Positions 26,807-37,991 of a stretch of 64,000 nt of DNA are shown here, in pieces; positions within the stretch are counted from its first letter, which is position 1, and every line of letters begins with the position of its first letter. Below the pieces are notes generated by a model. The model was not told where the DNA came from. It searched no databases and saw only the letters and a program-made list of their open reading frames with translations. A program made the translations under genes and the position numbers. Source of the DNA: Sphingomonas kyeonggiensis (GTDB lineage Bacteria > Pseudomonadota > Alphaproteobacteria > Sphingomonadales > Sphingomonadaceae); the NCBI RefSeq assembly GCF_030812785.1, contig NZ_JAUSTJ010000001.1, positions 1,550,001-1,614,000 of the forward strand, written 5' to 3'.

Positions 26807-29800
26807 ATGCCTACGCTTCGCCGCACCGTCCGCCGCCCGTTCACGCCGGCGCGGGTACGCCACGGCCTGCTCTGCTCGAGCGCGCTGGTTGCCGCAGCGC
26901 TGGCCCTGCCGGCGCATGCGCAGTTGGCCGCGCTACCGCGCGATGGCGGCGACATCCTGGGGGAGAACCCCGGCACGGTGATCGATAGCACCGCCGCCAA
27001 TGGAGGCGTCCGGCTGCTGGGAACGACCGGCGAGGTGGTGCTGACCAATGTCGTAATCCGCAACACCAGTGGTTCCAACCCGGGCGGCAATGTCCGTCCC
27101 CAGGATGGCTATTATCAGCTCTCGGCCACGGGCGATGCCGCGGCGACGCTGCGCGGCAGCACCCGCATCTCAAGCACCCAGACCATCGGTGGCGATGGTG
27201 CCGCGATCTTCATCGATGGCGCGGACAAAGGCGCCGCGACGCTGACGCTCGATAGCGGAAGCCACAGCTTCACCAGCTCGGACCAAGGAGTTCGCCTGCG
27301 CTCCACCGTCGGCGCCGCCAGCCTGATCAACACCGGAAGTCTCAGCATTACGGCGCCTAACGGTATCGATGCGGCCGGCCGCGGCGTCGACCTGCTGCTG
27401 GGCCAGGTCGATATCCAGGGAAATTACGGAATCCGAGCGAGCGCCGTTGGCAATGGGTCGGTTTCGGTGGTGACGCGGGGTGGTACCATACGCGCGCTCG
27501 AAAGGGGGATCATGGCCAGCGTCCGGGGGCCATCCGCCAACGTCGCCGTGGACCTGCAGGGCGCGATGCTGATCACCAACACCAACATGGGCGGCTTCGG
27601 CCTGAACCTCGATTATGAAGGAACCGGCGCTTCGGATACCGGCGCGATAACCGTGACCACCAGCGCGGGCGGCACGATCGATGCCTTGGGGCCTGCCCGC
27701 ACCACCGGCAATGTCGGAATCTCGGCTGATTCTGATTCGGGCTCTGGCGGCGTCAACCTGGACATCGGCGCGGCCATCGGCAGCGCCAGCTTCAATCTCG
27801 GGATAGGCATCAGCGCAGGTACCGCCGCGACTTCGAGCGGCAAGGTTTCAATCAGCACGACCGCAAGCATCACGGCCGTGACGGGTATCTCGAGCGGTTC
27901 CGGCGCTGCCGCGGGGAACAGCATCGCCCTGGGAGGCGACCTCACCGCGACCAGATCAGCCGTTATCATATCGCGCGGTATCGGAGCCTACGACATCAGC
28001 ATAGGCGAGGGCGTCACTGTCCGGGGCAATCTGGGCAATACGGGCATGGGCACTATCGTGACCCTTGGCGGATCGATCGACAACAGCGGCATCATCCGCA
28101 ACGGTGCCGACGAGAGCCTCGGCAACGGCGCGGCGATCCAGCTGGGCACGTCCGGCGGCCCGCTTACCATCACCAACCGGGCCGGCGCGACGATCCAGGG
28201 CGGCAGCCGCGCGATCTCGCTCCAGGGCGCCGCCACGCACGCCATCGACCTCCAGCTCGGGTCGAGGACCATCGGCGACATCGTCGAGGCGGGAAGCGGC
28301 GCCAACACGCTGATCATTGCCGGCCGGCTCGACGGCCGCTTCGACGCCAGCGGCACCTCCGCGGATTTCGTCACGCTCGAGGCGACCGGTTCGCTTGCCG
28401 GCGCCAATCTGGGCACGGGCGACGACACCTTCCTCTACCGCGGCGGCGATCTCACCGGCCAGGTCGATGGCGGTACGGGTACCGACACGCTGGCGATCGA
28501 TGTCGGCGACGGCATCACCGCGCAGATCGACGTCACGGGATTCGAAATCCTCGACCAGCGCTCGGGCATCGCCGCGATCGGGGGGGCGATGGCGAGCCTG
28601 ACGCGCATCGAGGTGGGCAGCGGCACCATGGACTTCCTCGACGGCCGCAACCTGACCGCCGACATCCACGTCAATGGCGGATCGATCCGCGCGGGGGCGG
28701 CGGGCGCGTTCGGCACCGGCACGATCCATCTGGTCGATCCGACGATCCAGCTCAGCGCCAATGGCAGCTATGGCAACGACATCGTGCTCGAGGCAATCGA
28801 CCCGGTGAACGATCCCTCGCGGATCCTCGTCGATGCGGGAATCAGCGCCTATCTCAACGGCCGGATCAGCGAGACCGGCAGCCAGCCGCTGGTGATCGGC
28901 GGTGGCGGCACGCTGACGCTGACCAATGCCGCCAACAGCTGGACCGGCACGACCACGATCGACGCCGGCACGACGCTCGTCTCGCTGACCCCCGGCACGC
29001 TGGGGCCCGACGGCACCACCGGAATTGTCAACAACGGCACGCTCGTCTTCGACTGGAGCGGCTATGGGGGGCATCTCTCGGCGATATCCGGCAGCGGGGC
29101 GCTCGTGAAGCGCGGCACCGGGGCGCTGACCCTTGCGGCGAACAACGGCTATGCCGGCGGCACCACCTTGGAGAACGGCAACCTGATCCTGGGCGGCAGC
29201 CAGGCACTCGGTGCCGGTGCCCTGACGCTCACCGGCGGTACGCTGCAGCTGCGTGGCTATACGCAGGCCGCGTCGGCGCTCTCTGGCACCGGCGGTATCC
29301 TCCTGCTGCAGGCCGGAGTGCTGGACCTCAACCAGGCCGGCGACAGCGTCTATGCGGGCTCGATAGACTTCAGTGGCGCCGACTATGCCAGCACGCTCAA
29401 CAAGCGCGGCGCCGGCGCGCTGACGCTCTCGGGCGTGCTGACCGGAGGCTTGGGCACGATCAACCTGGATGGCGGCACGCTGACCCTGAGCGGCAACAAC
29501 GATTTCACCGGCGAAGTCTATCTCCGCGCCGCGACGCTGCGCCTTTCCGGAGACAATGCGCTGGGACGGGCCGACCTGTTCACCAGCAGCAGCCTCGGCC
29601 GGATCGAGGCCGTCGGCAGCCTGACGCTGTCGAACGACCTCTATCTCGGCGGCGCGCTCGGCACCCAGACGGTCATCTCGGTCGATGACGGCGAGACGCT
29701 GAGCCTTGCCGGCCAGATCAACGGCAACCGACCGATCGTCAAGCAGGGGGGCGGCACGCTCGCCTTCTCGCGGACCAACTACATGGCGTCCAACATGCTG

Positions 29801-32800
29801 CTCCAGCAGGGCGGCATCGCCGTCCTGGCCAACCAGGCGCTCGGTACCGGATCGGTGACCGCCTCGGACGGCACGCGGCTGGTGCTCGCGGACGGCATCA
29901 ATGTGGCACAGAACGCGCTGGTCCTGAACGGCAACCTGGCCGTCGATGTCGCGAGTGGCGCCGCGCACATCAGCAAGGCCGTCTCGGGAAGCGGCAGCCT
30001 GACCAAGACCGGCGACGGCACGCTCTATCTGGACGTACAGAACAGCTTCACCGGCGGCATGCATTTCGACGCCGGCACCACCGTTCTAGGGGTCACCGGC
30101 ACGCTGCGCGGATATACGCCGATCGACTTCAACGGCGGTACGTTGGTCGTCAATCAATTCGGCACGATCCTTGGCCCACTCACCGGCACTGCCGGCGCGA
30201 TACAGCTCACCAACGCAAGCTATGGCATCGTGATCGAGCAGGACGCCGACACCCGCTATGCCGGCACGGTCGGCGGGGCCGGCTTCTTCGCCAAACAGGG
30301 TAGCGGCACCCTGACCATGGCGGGCGAGATCAGCGGCGACGACGTCTGGGTTCGCTCGATCTGGGGCACACTCGTGCTCGACGCGGCCAACAGCTATGGC
30401 GGCGGCACCGAGATCAACAATGGCTCGAGACTGATCGTCGGCAATGACGCGGCGCTCGGCACCGGCGACCTCGTCGCCGCGATCCTCGAGGCGCAGCTCG
30501 AATCGAACAGGAGCGTCACGCTCGCCAACAACATCTTCATCGAGCGGAACGACTCCACCTACGGCAATCTTGCCATCGGCGGCGATCACGACCTGACGCT
30601 GACCGGGACAGTGGCCGAGCGCGGCACCGGCTATGGCGGCGTGCTGATCAAGCGCGGCGGCGGCACGCTGACGCTGGCGGGCCATAACAGCTATACCCAG
30701 GGCACTGTCCTCGAGCGCGGCACGATCGTCGCCGGGACAGACGATGCCTTCGGCACGGGCACGGTCCATGTCGTCGGTACCGGCACGATCGCGCTCGGCA
30801 ACGGACGGGTTATCGCCAATGCCATCGATCTCGTTCGCGATAGCGGCCAGGGCTATGACGGCCAGCTCACCGTGGACGTGGCGAGCGGCAGCGCCGTGCT
30901 GTCCGGGCCGATCGGCGGAGACGGTTCGCTCAGCGTCAGCGGCGCCAGCCTGCTGCTTGCCGGCGATCTCTCCTATACCGGCGCGACGACCCTGCGCGGC
31001 GGCGCAAATCTCACGCTGGGCGGCAGTGGCCTGGTTTCCGGCATGCTCGGTCCGGTCACGATCGACGACGGCATCTTCACGGTGGATCGTGCCGGCGATG
31101 TCGTCATCGAGCAGATCGACGGCGCGGCCGGCAGCTTCGTCAAGACGGGTAGCGGCACCACCAGCCTGTGGCGCGAAGGCAGCTTCACCGGCGATGTGAC
31201 CCTGGCCAACGGCACGCTCAAGCTCAGCGATCCCGGTGCGATCGCCCAGGCCCGCTCGGTGTCGCTGACCGGCGCGGATACGGCCATCGACCTGTCGGTG
31301 CTCGATGGTTTCGCCGCCGCCGCGACGCTGCACAATCTCTCTGGCGTGGCGGGCAGCACGATCGGGCTGGGCTATAGCGGTGTCCTGCTGATCGACAACG
31401 ACCGCGAGACCGAGTTCGCCGGCACCATCCAGGGCACCTTGGATCCGGCATGGGTCGGCCGGGTATTCGCACTCGGCACGGGTACGTTGACGCTGAGCGG
31501 CGCAAATAATCTGCGCGAAGTCGATATCGAGAACGGCACGGTCAAGATGGCCGGGGCGGGAACGCTCGGCGAGAATGCCTGGGTGTCGATGTGGGATTCG
31601 ACGCTCGACCTGTCGGGCGTCACCGGCGGGCAGTTCGCGATCGGCGGGCTGAGTGGCGGCCCCAGCACCATCGCGCTCGGCGCGACCACGCTGACGATCA
31701 ACGATGGCGGGGACATCTACGAAGGCACGATCACCGGCACCGGCGGGCTGCACCTCGTCTCGGGCTGGCTCGGGCTCACCGGCGCACACGACTATACCGG
31801 CGAGACGGTGATCGATGCGGATGCGGCGCTCTACACCGCCGCCGCCCAACTCGCGAGTTCGGTGCGGGTCGAGGGCACGCTCGACATCTCGCAATATAAT
31901 TTCTCGAGCAGCTTTGGCGGGCTCAACGGCAAAGGCACGGTCTCGCTCGGTGGCAACGAGCTTATCCTCACCGGCGGCGGCGACTTCGGCGGTGCGATCG
32001 AAAGCGAGAGCGCGGGGATCACGCTGCTCGCGGGCAGGCTGAACCTGTCCGGCACCAACTATTTCGGCGGCAGCGCGGGCATTGCGGAGGGCGCGACGAT
32101 CGCGCTGATCGGCAACGGATCGATGGCGAACGCCACGCTCGACATGAGCGGCACCTTCGACATCAGCGCCGCCACCGTGCCGGTGTCGCTCGCGGGCCTG
32201 TACGGCAGCGGCAGCCTGGCGCTCGGCAACGGCCAACTGACGCTTCGCGGCGACAGCGAGTATTCGGGCACGATCTCGGGCGGCACGCTCGCCATCGCCT
32301 CGGGCACGACGCTCCATCTGGGGGGCGGGGCATCTTCGGACGGCACGCAACTGGAGGTGCGTGGCACGCTCGACCTCGGCCTGATGAACGGCGATATCGG
32401 CTTCGTCGGACTGACCGGTGCCGGCTCGATATCGCTTGGCGCGCATGACCTGCTGAGCGGCGGCGGAACCTTCGAGGGCACGATCGACGGGCTGGGCGGG
32501 CTGCGCGCGCAGGCGGGCGTGGTCACGCTCACCGGCGCGACCTTCTATACCGGCGCCACCACCGTCGATGCCGGTGCGACCCTGCGCCTCGACGGCGGCA
32601 CGCTCGCCAGCGATACGATCGTCGCCAATGGCGTGTTCGACGCTGCCGGCGCGGGCGCTGCGCTGACGCTCGCCAGCCTCGGCGGCACGGGTTCGGTCCA
32701 GCTCGGCGGGCATGCGCTGACGCTCACCGGCGCGAGCAGCTTCGGCGGCACGATCTCGGGCAGCGACACCCTCTCGGTGCTGGGCGGCGCCACGCTGGCG

Positions 32801-35800
32801 CTGACCGGATCGGCGGCGATCACCGGCGCGCCCGTGCTGCTCGGCGGCACGCTGGACCTGCGCGGCGCAGGCGGCGACATGGCGATCGCGCTGGGCGGCA
32901 GCGGCTCGGTGCTGCTGGGCAGCCATGCGCTGGTGCTGGGGGGCGAGAGCGGCGACAGCGCCTTCGCCGGGGTGATCTCGGGCACCGGCGGCCTCACCAA
33001 GACCGGCACGGGCACGCTGACGCTGTCTGGGACCAATCTCTATACCGGCCTCACCCTGGTCAGCGCGGGCACGCTGCGTATCGGCGGAGTGAATGTGCTC
33101 GCCGACGACTCGCTGCTCGAGGTGCGCGACGGGGCGACGCTCGACCTCAACGGCTATGACGAAGTCGTCGCACGCTTCGTCATCCAGGGCAACCTGATCG
33201 GCGGCGGCACGCTGCGCGCCAATGAATATGTCCTCGACGGCGGCATCATCGATCATGCGCTGGGCGGCGGCCTGCTGGACCAGCGCAGCGGCACGACGCT
33301 GCTGACGGGCCCGGCCGGGGCGCTCGACATCCGCGTCAATGGTGGCACGCTGCGGCTCGGCGCGAGCGAGCGGCTCGCGGATAGCGCGACGCTGCTGGTC
33401 CGGGCCGGCGGTACGCTGGACCTGGGCGGGTTCGACGAGACGGTCGGCGCAGCCTGGATCGCCGGCACGCTCGCCGGTAGCGGCACGCTGACCGCGGGCA
33501 GCTACACCTTCGACGGCGCGACGATCCTCGCCAAACTGGGCGCTGGGGAAGTGGTGCAGCACTCGGGTGTATCGACCCTGCTCGGCCAGGCCTCCGGTTC
33601 GGCTCGGATCGAGGGCGGCACGCTCCGCATCGGCGATGGCGGAACGACCGGCGCGCTGGTGGGCGACATCGCGGTCGATGGCGGCATTCTGGCATTCAAT
33701 CGCGCTGACGCAGCGACCTATGCCGGTAGCCTGTCCGGTGCGGGTGCGATCACTCAGGCGGGTGGTTTGCTGACGCTGAGCGGGAACAGCAGGGACTTCA
33801 CCGGCACGATGACCGTCTCGGGCGGGTTGGCCGTAACCGGAAGCTTCGGCGGTACGGGCTCGACCCTCCGCATCGATAGCGGCGGCCTGTCGGGAACCGG
33901 ACGCATCGGCGGCGTGGTCGCGCTGGCGGACGGTGCGCATCTGGTCGGCGCGCAGGGCAGCACCCTGTCGCTCGGTGCGCTGACGCTGGGCGCGGGGTCG
34001 ATCGTCGACGTGACGCTGGCCCAGGCATCGACGAGCGCGCTGTTCGACGTGGCGGGCAACCTGACGCTCGACGGCACGCTCAACGTCACCGCCGCGCCGG
34101 GCTTCGGGGCCGGCGTCTACCGGCTGTTCGACTATGGCGGCACGCTCACCGACAATGGCCTGGCGCTCGGGGTGGTAGCCGGTTCGTCTGCCGATGGGCT
34201 CTCTATCCAGACCGGCGCCGCCGGCCGGGTCAACCTGGTCAATAACGCCGGCGTCGCGCTAGCCTTCTGGGACGGCGGCATCGCCGCGCAGCATGACAAC
34301 GGCACCGTTGAGGGCGGTGCCGGGACCTGGAGCCTGGGTGGACGCAACTGGACCGACGCCAATGGCAGCGTGAACGGTGCGATGACGCCGCAACCGAGCT
34401 TTGCCGTGTTTCAGGGCATTGGCGGCACGGTGATGGTCGATAATGGTGCTGGCCAAGTCTCGGTCCTCGGCATGCAGTTCGCCTCCGGCGGCTATATGCT
34501 GGCCGGCGGCGCGATCGCCTTGTCGGGACCGAGCGCGACGATCCGCGTCGGCGACGGAAGCGCGGCGGGGGCGGGCATTACCGCCACGATCGCGGCTGCG
34601 CTCAATGGCAATTCGATGCTGGTGAAAGACGATCTCGGTACGCTCGTGCTGGCGGGCGCCAACGGCTATTCCGGTGGAACCCTGGTATCGGCCGGCACGC
34701 TGGTCGGCGACACGCGGTCGCTTGTGGGCGCCATCGCCAACAATGCCGCGCTGGTGTTCGATATGGGTCGGGACGGCATCTATGCCGGTGCGCTCACCGG
34801 CACCGGCATGACGACCAAGGCCGGGCAGGGCATTCTGACCCTCACGGGCACCAGCACGACCGACTGGACGGTCTCCGGTGGCAGGCTGGTGGCGAGCAGC
34901 GCCTCGCTCGCCGGCGACGTGGCGCTGGCGGCGGGGGCCGGCCTCACCTTCGACCAGGCGGCAGCCGGCACCTTTGCCGGAAGCCTCTCCGGCGCCGGCG
35001 CGCTGACCAAGACGGGCGCGCTGCTCACTCTTAGCGGCGACAGCGCGGCGTTCGAGGGTGCCGTTACCGTCGCCAGCGGTGGCCTCACCGTGACCGGCAC
35101 GCTCGGTTCGGCCAGCTCGACCGTGGCGGTCGCGAGCGGCACGCTGGCGGGCACCGGCACGATCGGCGGCGCGGTGACCATTGCCGATGGCGCGCATCTC
35201 GCCGGCAGCCAGGGTGGAACGCTATCGCTCGGCGCGCTGGCGTTGGGTTCGGGTGCGATCGTCGATGTGGCGCTGTCCCATGCCTCGGACATCGCGCTGT
35301 TCGGCGTTGCCGGCAATCTCACGCTCGACGGCACCCTCAACGTCACGGCCGCACCGGGGTTCGGCGCCGGCATCTACCGGCTGTTCGACTATGGCGGCAC
35401 GCTCACCGACAAGGGCCTGGTGCTCGGTAGCGTGGCCGGCGCCTCGGCCGATGCCCTGACGATCCAGACCGCGCTGGCGGGACAGGTCAATCTGCTCAAC
35501 AGCGCCGGTGCGACGCTTGCCTTCTGGGACGGCGGCGATAGCGCGCTCCACGACAATGGCGCGGTCAATGGCGGTTCCGGCACCTGGGACGCGGGTGGCC
35601 GCAACTGGACCGATACCGGCGGCACGCTCAATGGACCGATGCAGCCGGTGCCGAGCTTCGCGGTGTTCGGCGGCACGGCCGGCACGGTGACGGTGGACGG
35701 CCACGTCTTGACGACCGGCATGCAGTTCGCCACGACCGGCTACACAGTGACCGGCGGTACCGTCGCGCTCTCGGGCGACCGCGCAACGATCCGGGTCGGC

Positions 35801-37810
35801 GACGGCAGCGCGGCGGGCGCCGGCTTTACCGCCACCATCGGCTCGGCGCTCACCGGCGGCGCCGCCCTGGTCAAGACGGACCGGGGCACGCTCGTGCTGA
35901 CCGGCGCCAACAGCTATACCGGCGGCACCGTGATCGAGGCGGGCACGCTGGTCGGCGACACCCGCTCGATCCAGGGCAATGTCACCAACAATGCGAGCCT
36001 TGTGTTCGACCTGGCCAATGCCGGCAGCTATGGCGGCAGCGTCAGCGGCACCGGCGTGACGACCAAGGCCGGGCAGGGCGTGCTGACCCTAGCCGGCGCC
36101 AATGCCGGCGACTGGGGCGTCACCGGCGGCAGCCTGGTCTCCACGACGGCCCTGTTTACCGGCGATGTCGATCTGGCGGCCGGCACGAGCCTCACCTTCG
36201 ACCAATCGGCGGCGGGACGCTATGCCGGGACGCTCACCGGCACCGGCAGCCTCGTCCTGCGCGGCGGCGGGGCCGTTTCGCTGACCGGCAATTCCTCTGG
36301 CTTCCAGGGAATCACGACCGCCGGCGGCCTGGTCTTGGTCGATGGCATGCTCGGCGGTACGCTCGACCTGCTCGCGGGGGGGCGTCTCCAGGGCACCGGC
36401 ACGATCGGGTCGGGACGGATCGCCGGTACCATCGCGCCGGGCAATTCGATCGGGACCCTGAACGTCGCCGGCAACCTCAGCTTGCTTGCCGGCAGCAGCT
36501 ATGAGGTCGAGACCAATGCCGCGGGACAGAGCGACCGGATCGTCGTAGCCGGGACCGCCTCGATCCAGAGCGGGGCGGTGGTCCGGGTGCTGGCGGCGGA
36601 AGGCAATTACGCGGCCAACACCAGCTACACCATCCTGACCGCGGCGGGCGGGCTCTCCGGCACATTCTCGAACGTGACTTCGAACCTTGCCTTCCTCACG
36701 CCGAGCCTGGCCTATAGCGCCAACGCCGTGACGCTGACCCTCAGGCGCAACATGATCGACTTCGCGGCGGTCGCGCAGACCCGAAACCAGCAGGGCGTGG
36801 CGCCGGCGGTGGAGGCGCTCGGGCTCGGCAACCCGCTCCATGACGCCGTCGTCGCGCTCGCCGCGCCGGAAGCACGACGCGCCTTCGACCAGCTCGCGGG
36901 CTCGGACTATGCCAGCATGCGCGGGCGCCTGATCGAGGACAGCCGCTTCGTGCGCGACGCGCTGCTCGCGCGCGGCGAACTCGCGGGCGAGGAAGGCCCC
37001 GCCGCCTGGGGCACGGCGCTCGGCAGCTGGGGTTCGACGCGGGGCGGGGCGCTCGCGCAGGGCTATGATCGCGACCTCAAGGGACTGGTTGCCGGCTTCG
37101 ATGCCGCGCTTGGCGGCCATTGGCGCGCGGGCCTCGCCACCGGCTACAGCACGACCGACCTGCGGACCGGCAGCGCCACGCACAAGGCGGACAGCTATCA
37201 TGCCGGCGGCTACCTTGCCGGCGGCTACGGCATTGCCTCGATCCAGCTGGGCGCGGCCTATGCATGGAATGATGTCCGCTCGCAGCGCCGCATCGCGTTC
37301 GGCGGTCTCGCCCAGGGACTGGGCGACCGCTACCGCGCTGATACCCTGCAGCTGTTCGGCGAAGTCGCGGCCAGGGCCGATCTGCGCGGTGTTACGCTCC
37401 AGCCCTTTGCCGGCTTGGCCCATGTCCGCCTCGGGGGCGCGGAAATCGCCGAGCATGGGGGTAGTGCTGCGCTTCACGGCGGCACGCGGGACGAGCGCAT
37501 GACCTATGGCACGGTCGGCCTGCGCGCGAGCACGGCGCTCGACCTTGGCCGCACGGTGTTGCGCTTCAAGGGATCGACGGCGCTACGCCATGCCTTTGGC
37601 GACACGCTGCCGAGCGTGGATTTCGGCTTCGCTGCCGGTCCCGGCTTCGCCGTCGCGGGCAACGCATTGGACCGCGACAGCGCGGCGATCGATGGCGGGC
37701 TGGAGCTCGATCTCTCCCGGCGTGTCACGCTCGAAATCTCCTATGCCGGCAACCTTGGCGAGCGGACGACCGATCACGGCGCCCGTGCGGCGCTGCGCCT
37801 GCGATTCTAA
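26807..37810 (+). CDS. giant autotransporter with PATR repeats
   Basis: A 3667-residue type V secreted protein. The ATG follows GAAGGAG. An extended signal peptide ends near residue 38 (ALPAHA/Q). The passenger is almost entirely beta-helical glycine/threonine-rich sequence with many autotransporter-associated repeats of the form GSGTLTLSGANxYTGGTxxxxGTL. From about residue 3395 the C-terminal autotransporter beta-barrel begins (AAWGTALGSWGSTRGGALAQGYDRDLKGLVAGFDA) and ends in the required aromatic residue (LRLRF). The family's usual length is 700-4000 residues, so this is at the long end. Residues about 2275-3165 contain a long tandem duplication. Function (adhesion, aggregation) is inference. 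Very long open frames on the opposite strand are composition artefacts. Confidence 0.93.
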   Translation: MPTLRRTVRRPFTPARVRHGLLCSSALVAAALALPAHAQLAALPRDGGDILGENPGTVIDSTAANGGVRLLGTTGEVVLTNVVIRNTSGSNPGGNVRPQDGYYQLSATGDAAATLRGSTRISSTQTIGGDGAAIFIDGADKGAATLTLDSGSHSFTSSDQGVRLRSTVGAASLINTGSLSITAPNGIDAAGRGVDLLLGQVDIQGNYGIRASAVGNGSVSVVTRGGTIRALERGIMASVRGPSANVAVDLQGAMLITNTNMGGFGLNLDYEGTGASDTGAITVTTSAGGTIDALGPARTTGNVGISADSDSGSGGVNLDIGAAIGSASFNLGIGISAGTAATSSGKVSISTTASITAVTGISSGSGAAAGNSIALGGDLTATRSAVIISRGIGAYDISIGEGVTVRGNLGNTGMGTIVTLGGSIDNSGIIRNGADESLGNGAAIQLGTSGGPLTITNRAGATIQGGSRAISLQGAATHAIDLQLGSRTIGDIVEAGSGANTLIIAGRLDGRFDASGTSADFVTLEATGSLAGANLGTGDDTFLYRGGDLTGQVDGGTGTDTLAIDVGDGITAQIDVTGFEILDQRSGIAAIGGAMASLTRIEVGSGTMDFLDGRNLTADIHVNGGSIRAGAAGAFGTGTIHLVDPTIQLSANGSYGNDIVLEAIDPVNDPSRILVDAGISAYLNGRISETGSQPLVIGGGGTLTLTNAANSWTGTTTIDAGTTLVSLTPGTLGPDGTTGIVNNGTLVFDWSGYGGHLSAISGSGALVKRGTGALTLAANNGYAGGTTLENGNLILGGSQALGAGALTLTGGTLQLRGYTQAASALSGTGGILLLQAGVLDLNQAGDSVYAGSIDFSGADYASTLNKRGAGALTLSGVLTGGLGTINLDGGTLTLSGNNDFTGEVYLRAATLRLSGDNALGRADLFTSSSLGRIEAVGSLTLSNDLYLGGALGTQTVISVDDGETLSLAGQINGNRPIVKQGGGTLAFSRTNYMASNMLLQQGGIAVLANQALGTGSVTASDGTRLVLADGINVAQNALVLNGNLAVDVASGAAHISKAVSGSGSLTKTGDGTLYLDVQNSFTGGMHFDAGTTVLGVTGTLRGYTPIDFNGGTLVVNQFGTILGPLTGTAGAIQLTNASYGIVIEQDADTRYAGTVGGAGFFAKQGSGTLTMAGEISGDDVWVRSIWGTLVLDAANSYGGGTEINNGSRLIVGNDAALGTGDLVAAILEAQLESNRSVTLANNIFIERNDSTYGNLAIGGDHDLTLTGTVAERGTGYGGVLIKRGGGTLTLAGHNSYTQGTVLERGTIVAGTDDAFGTGTVHVVGTGTIALGNGRVIANAIDLVRDSGQGYDGQLTVDVASGSAVLSGPIGGDGSLSVSGASLLLAGDLSYTGATTLRGGANLTLGGSGLVSGMLGPVTIDDGIFTVDRAGDVVIEQIDGAAGSFVKTGSGTTSLWREGSFTGDVTLANGTLKLSDPGAIAQARSVSLTGADTAIDLSVLDGFAAAATLHNLSGVAGSTIGLGYSGVLLIDNDRETEFAGTIQGTLDPAWVGRVFALGTGTLTLSGANNLREVDIENGTVKMAGAGTLGENAWVSMWDSTLDLSGVTGGQFAIGGLSGGPSTIALGATTLTINDGGDIYEGTITGTGGLHLVSGWLGLTGAHDYTGETVIDADAALYTAAAQLASSVRVEGTLDISQYNFSSSFGGLNGKGTVSLGGNELILTGGGDFGGAIESESAGITLLAGRLNLSGTNYFGGSAGIAEGATIALIGNGSMANATLDMSGTFDISAATVPVSLAGLYGSGSLALGNGQLTLRGDSEYSGTISGGTLAIASGTTLHLGGGASSDGTQLEVRGTLDLGLMNGDIGFVGLTGAGSISLGAHDLLSGGGTFEGTIDGLGGLRAQAGVVTLTGATFYTGATTVDAGATLRLDGGTLASDTIVANGVFDAAGAGAALTLASLGGTGSVQLGGHALTLTGASSFGGTISGSDTLSVLGGATLALTGSAAITGAPVLLGGTLDLRGAGGDMAIALGGSGSVLLGSHALVLGGESGDSAFAGVISGTGGLTKTGTGTLTLSGTNLYTGLTLVSAGTLRIGGVNVLADDSLLEVRDGATLDLNGYDEVVARFVIQGNLIGGGTLRANEYVLDGGIIDHALGGGLLDQRSGTTLLTGPAGALDIRVNGGTLRLGASERLADSATLLVRAGGTLDLGGFDETVGAAWIAGTLAGSGTLTAGSYTFDGATILAKLGAGEVVQHSGVSTLLGQASGSARIEGGTLRIGDGGTTGALVGDIAVDGGILAFNRADAATYAGSLSGAGAITQAGGLLTLSGNSRDFTGTMTVSGGLAVTGSFGGTGSTLRIDSGGLSGTGRIGGVVALADGAHLVGAQGSTLSLGALTLGAGSIVDVTLAQASTSALFDVAGNLTLDGTLNVTAAPGFGAGVYRLFDYGGTLTDNGLALGVVAGSSADGLSIQTGAAGRVNLVNNAGVALAFWDGGIAAQHDNGTVEGGAGTWSLGGRNWTDANGSVNGAMTPQPSFAVFQGIGGTVMVDNGAGQVSVLGMQFASGGYMLAGGAIALSGPSATIRVGDGSAAGAGITATIAAALNGNSMLVKDDLGTLVLAGANGYSGGTLVSAGTLVGDTRSLVGAIANNAALVFDMGRDGIYAGALTGTGMTTKAGQGILTLTGTSTTDWTVSGGRLVASSASLAGDVALAAGAGLTFDQAAAGTFAGSLSGAGALTKTGALLTLSGDSAAFEGAVTVASGGLTVTGTLGSASSTVAVASGTLAGTGTIGGAVTIADGAHLAGSQGGTLSLGALALGSGAIVDVALSHASDIALFGVAGNLTLDGTLNVTAAPGFGAGIYRLFDYGGTLTDKGLVLGSVAGASADALTIQTALAGQVNLLNSAGATLAFWDGGDSALHDNGAVNGGSGTWDAGGRNWTDTGGTLNGPMQPVPSFAVFGGTAGTVTVDGHVLTTGMQFATTGYTVTGGTVALSGDRATIRVGDGSAAGAGFTATIGSALTGGAALVKTDRGTLVLTGANSYTGGTVIEAGTLVGDTRSIQGNVTNNASLVFDLANAGSYGGSVSGTGVTTKAGQGVLTLAGANAGDWGVTGGSLVSTTALFTGDVDLAAGTSLTFDQSAAGRYAGTLTGTGSLVLRGGGAVSLTGNSSGFQGITTAGGLVLVDGMLGGTLDLLAGGRLQGTGTIGSGRIAGTIAPGNSIGTLNVAGNLSLLAGSSYEVETNAAGQSDRIVVAGTASIQSGAVVRVLAAEGNYAANTSYTILTAAGGLSGTFSNVTSNLAFLTPSLAYSANAVTLTLRRNMIDFAAVAQTRNQQGVAPAVEALGLGNPLHDAVVALAAPEARRAFDQLAGSDYASMRGRLIEDSRFVRDALLARGELAGEEGPAAWGTALGSWGSTRGGALAQGYDRDLKGLVAGFDAALGGHWRAGLATGYSTTDLRTGSATHKADSYHAGGYLAGGYGIASIQLGAAYAWNDVRSQRRIAFGGLAQGLGDRYRADTLQLFGEVAARADLRGVTLQPFAGLAHVRLGGAEIAEHGGSAALHGGTRDERMTYGTVGLRASTALDLGRTVLRFKGSTALRHAFGDTLPSVDFGFAAGPGFAVAGNALDRDSAAIDGGLELDLSRRVTLEISYAGNLGERTTDHGARAALRLRF
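33630..36300 (+). repeat. tandem duplication in autotransporter passenger
   Basis: Two consecutive units of about 1.25 kb (roughly 33630-34890 and 34890-36135) plus the start of a third (36135-36300) share the same order of motifs: AATYAGSLSGAG / AAGTFAGSLSGAG, DGTLNVTAAPGFGAG, FDYGGTLTD, GRNWTD, ATIRVGDGSAAGAG and TTKAGQG. Copies have diverged by substitutions but keep the frame. The unit is far larger than the basic PATR repeat and points to recent expansion by recombination. Confidence 0.75.
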
Positions 37811-37991
37811 GCTGCGGTATGGCGCGGCCCGCCGACGCCGACCCCGGGCGATCGCGCGCCTCGGCGTCCGGCCCGGGCCTTCCCGAGGCTGGCTCGCGGT
37901 TTCGGCGTCTTGTCTGGCGCCGACCTTGCGGTTGAGGCGCATGCAGGACAGCCCGCGTTACTTTACACCAGCTGCTGGCCGGGTGCCGGCT

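Noticed and set aside
27956..33940. Open frames of 702 and 1284 codons on the strand opposite the autotransporter
   Set aside because: They mirror the GC-rich repetitive passenger sequence, have no ribosome-binding sites or domains, and are rich in charged low-complexity residues.
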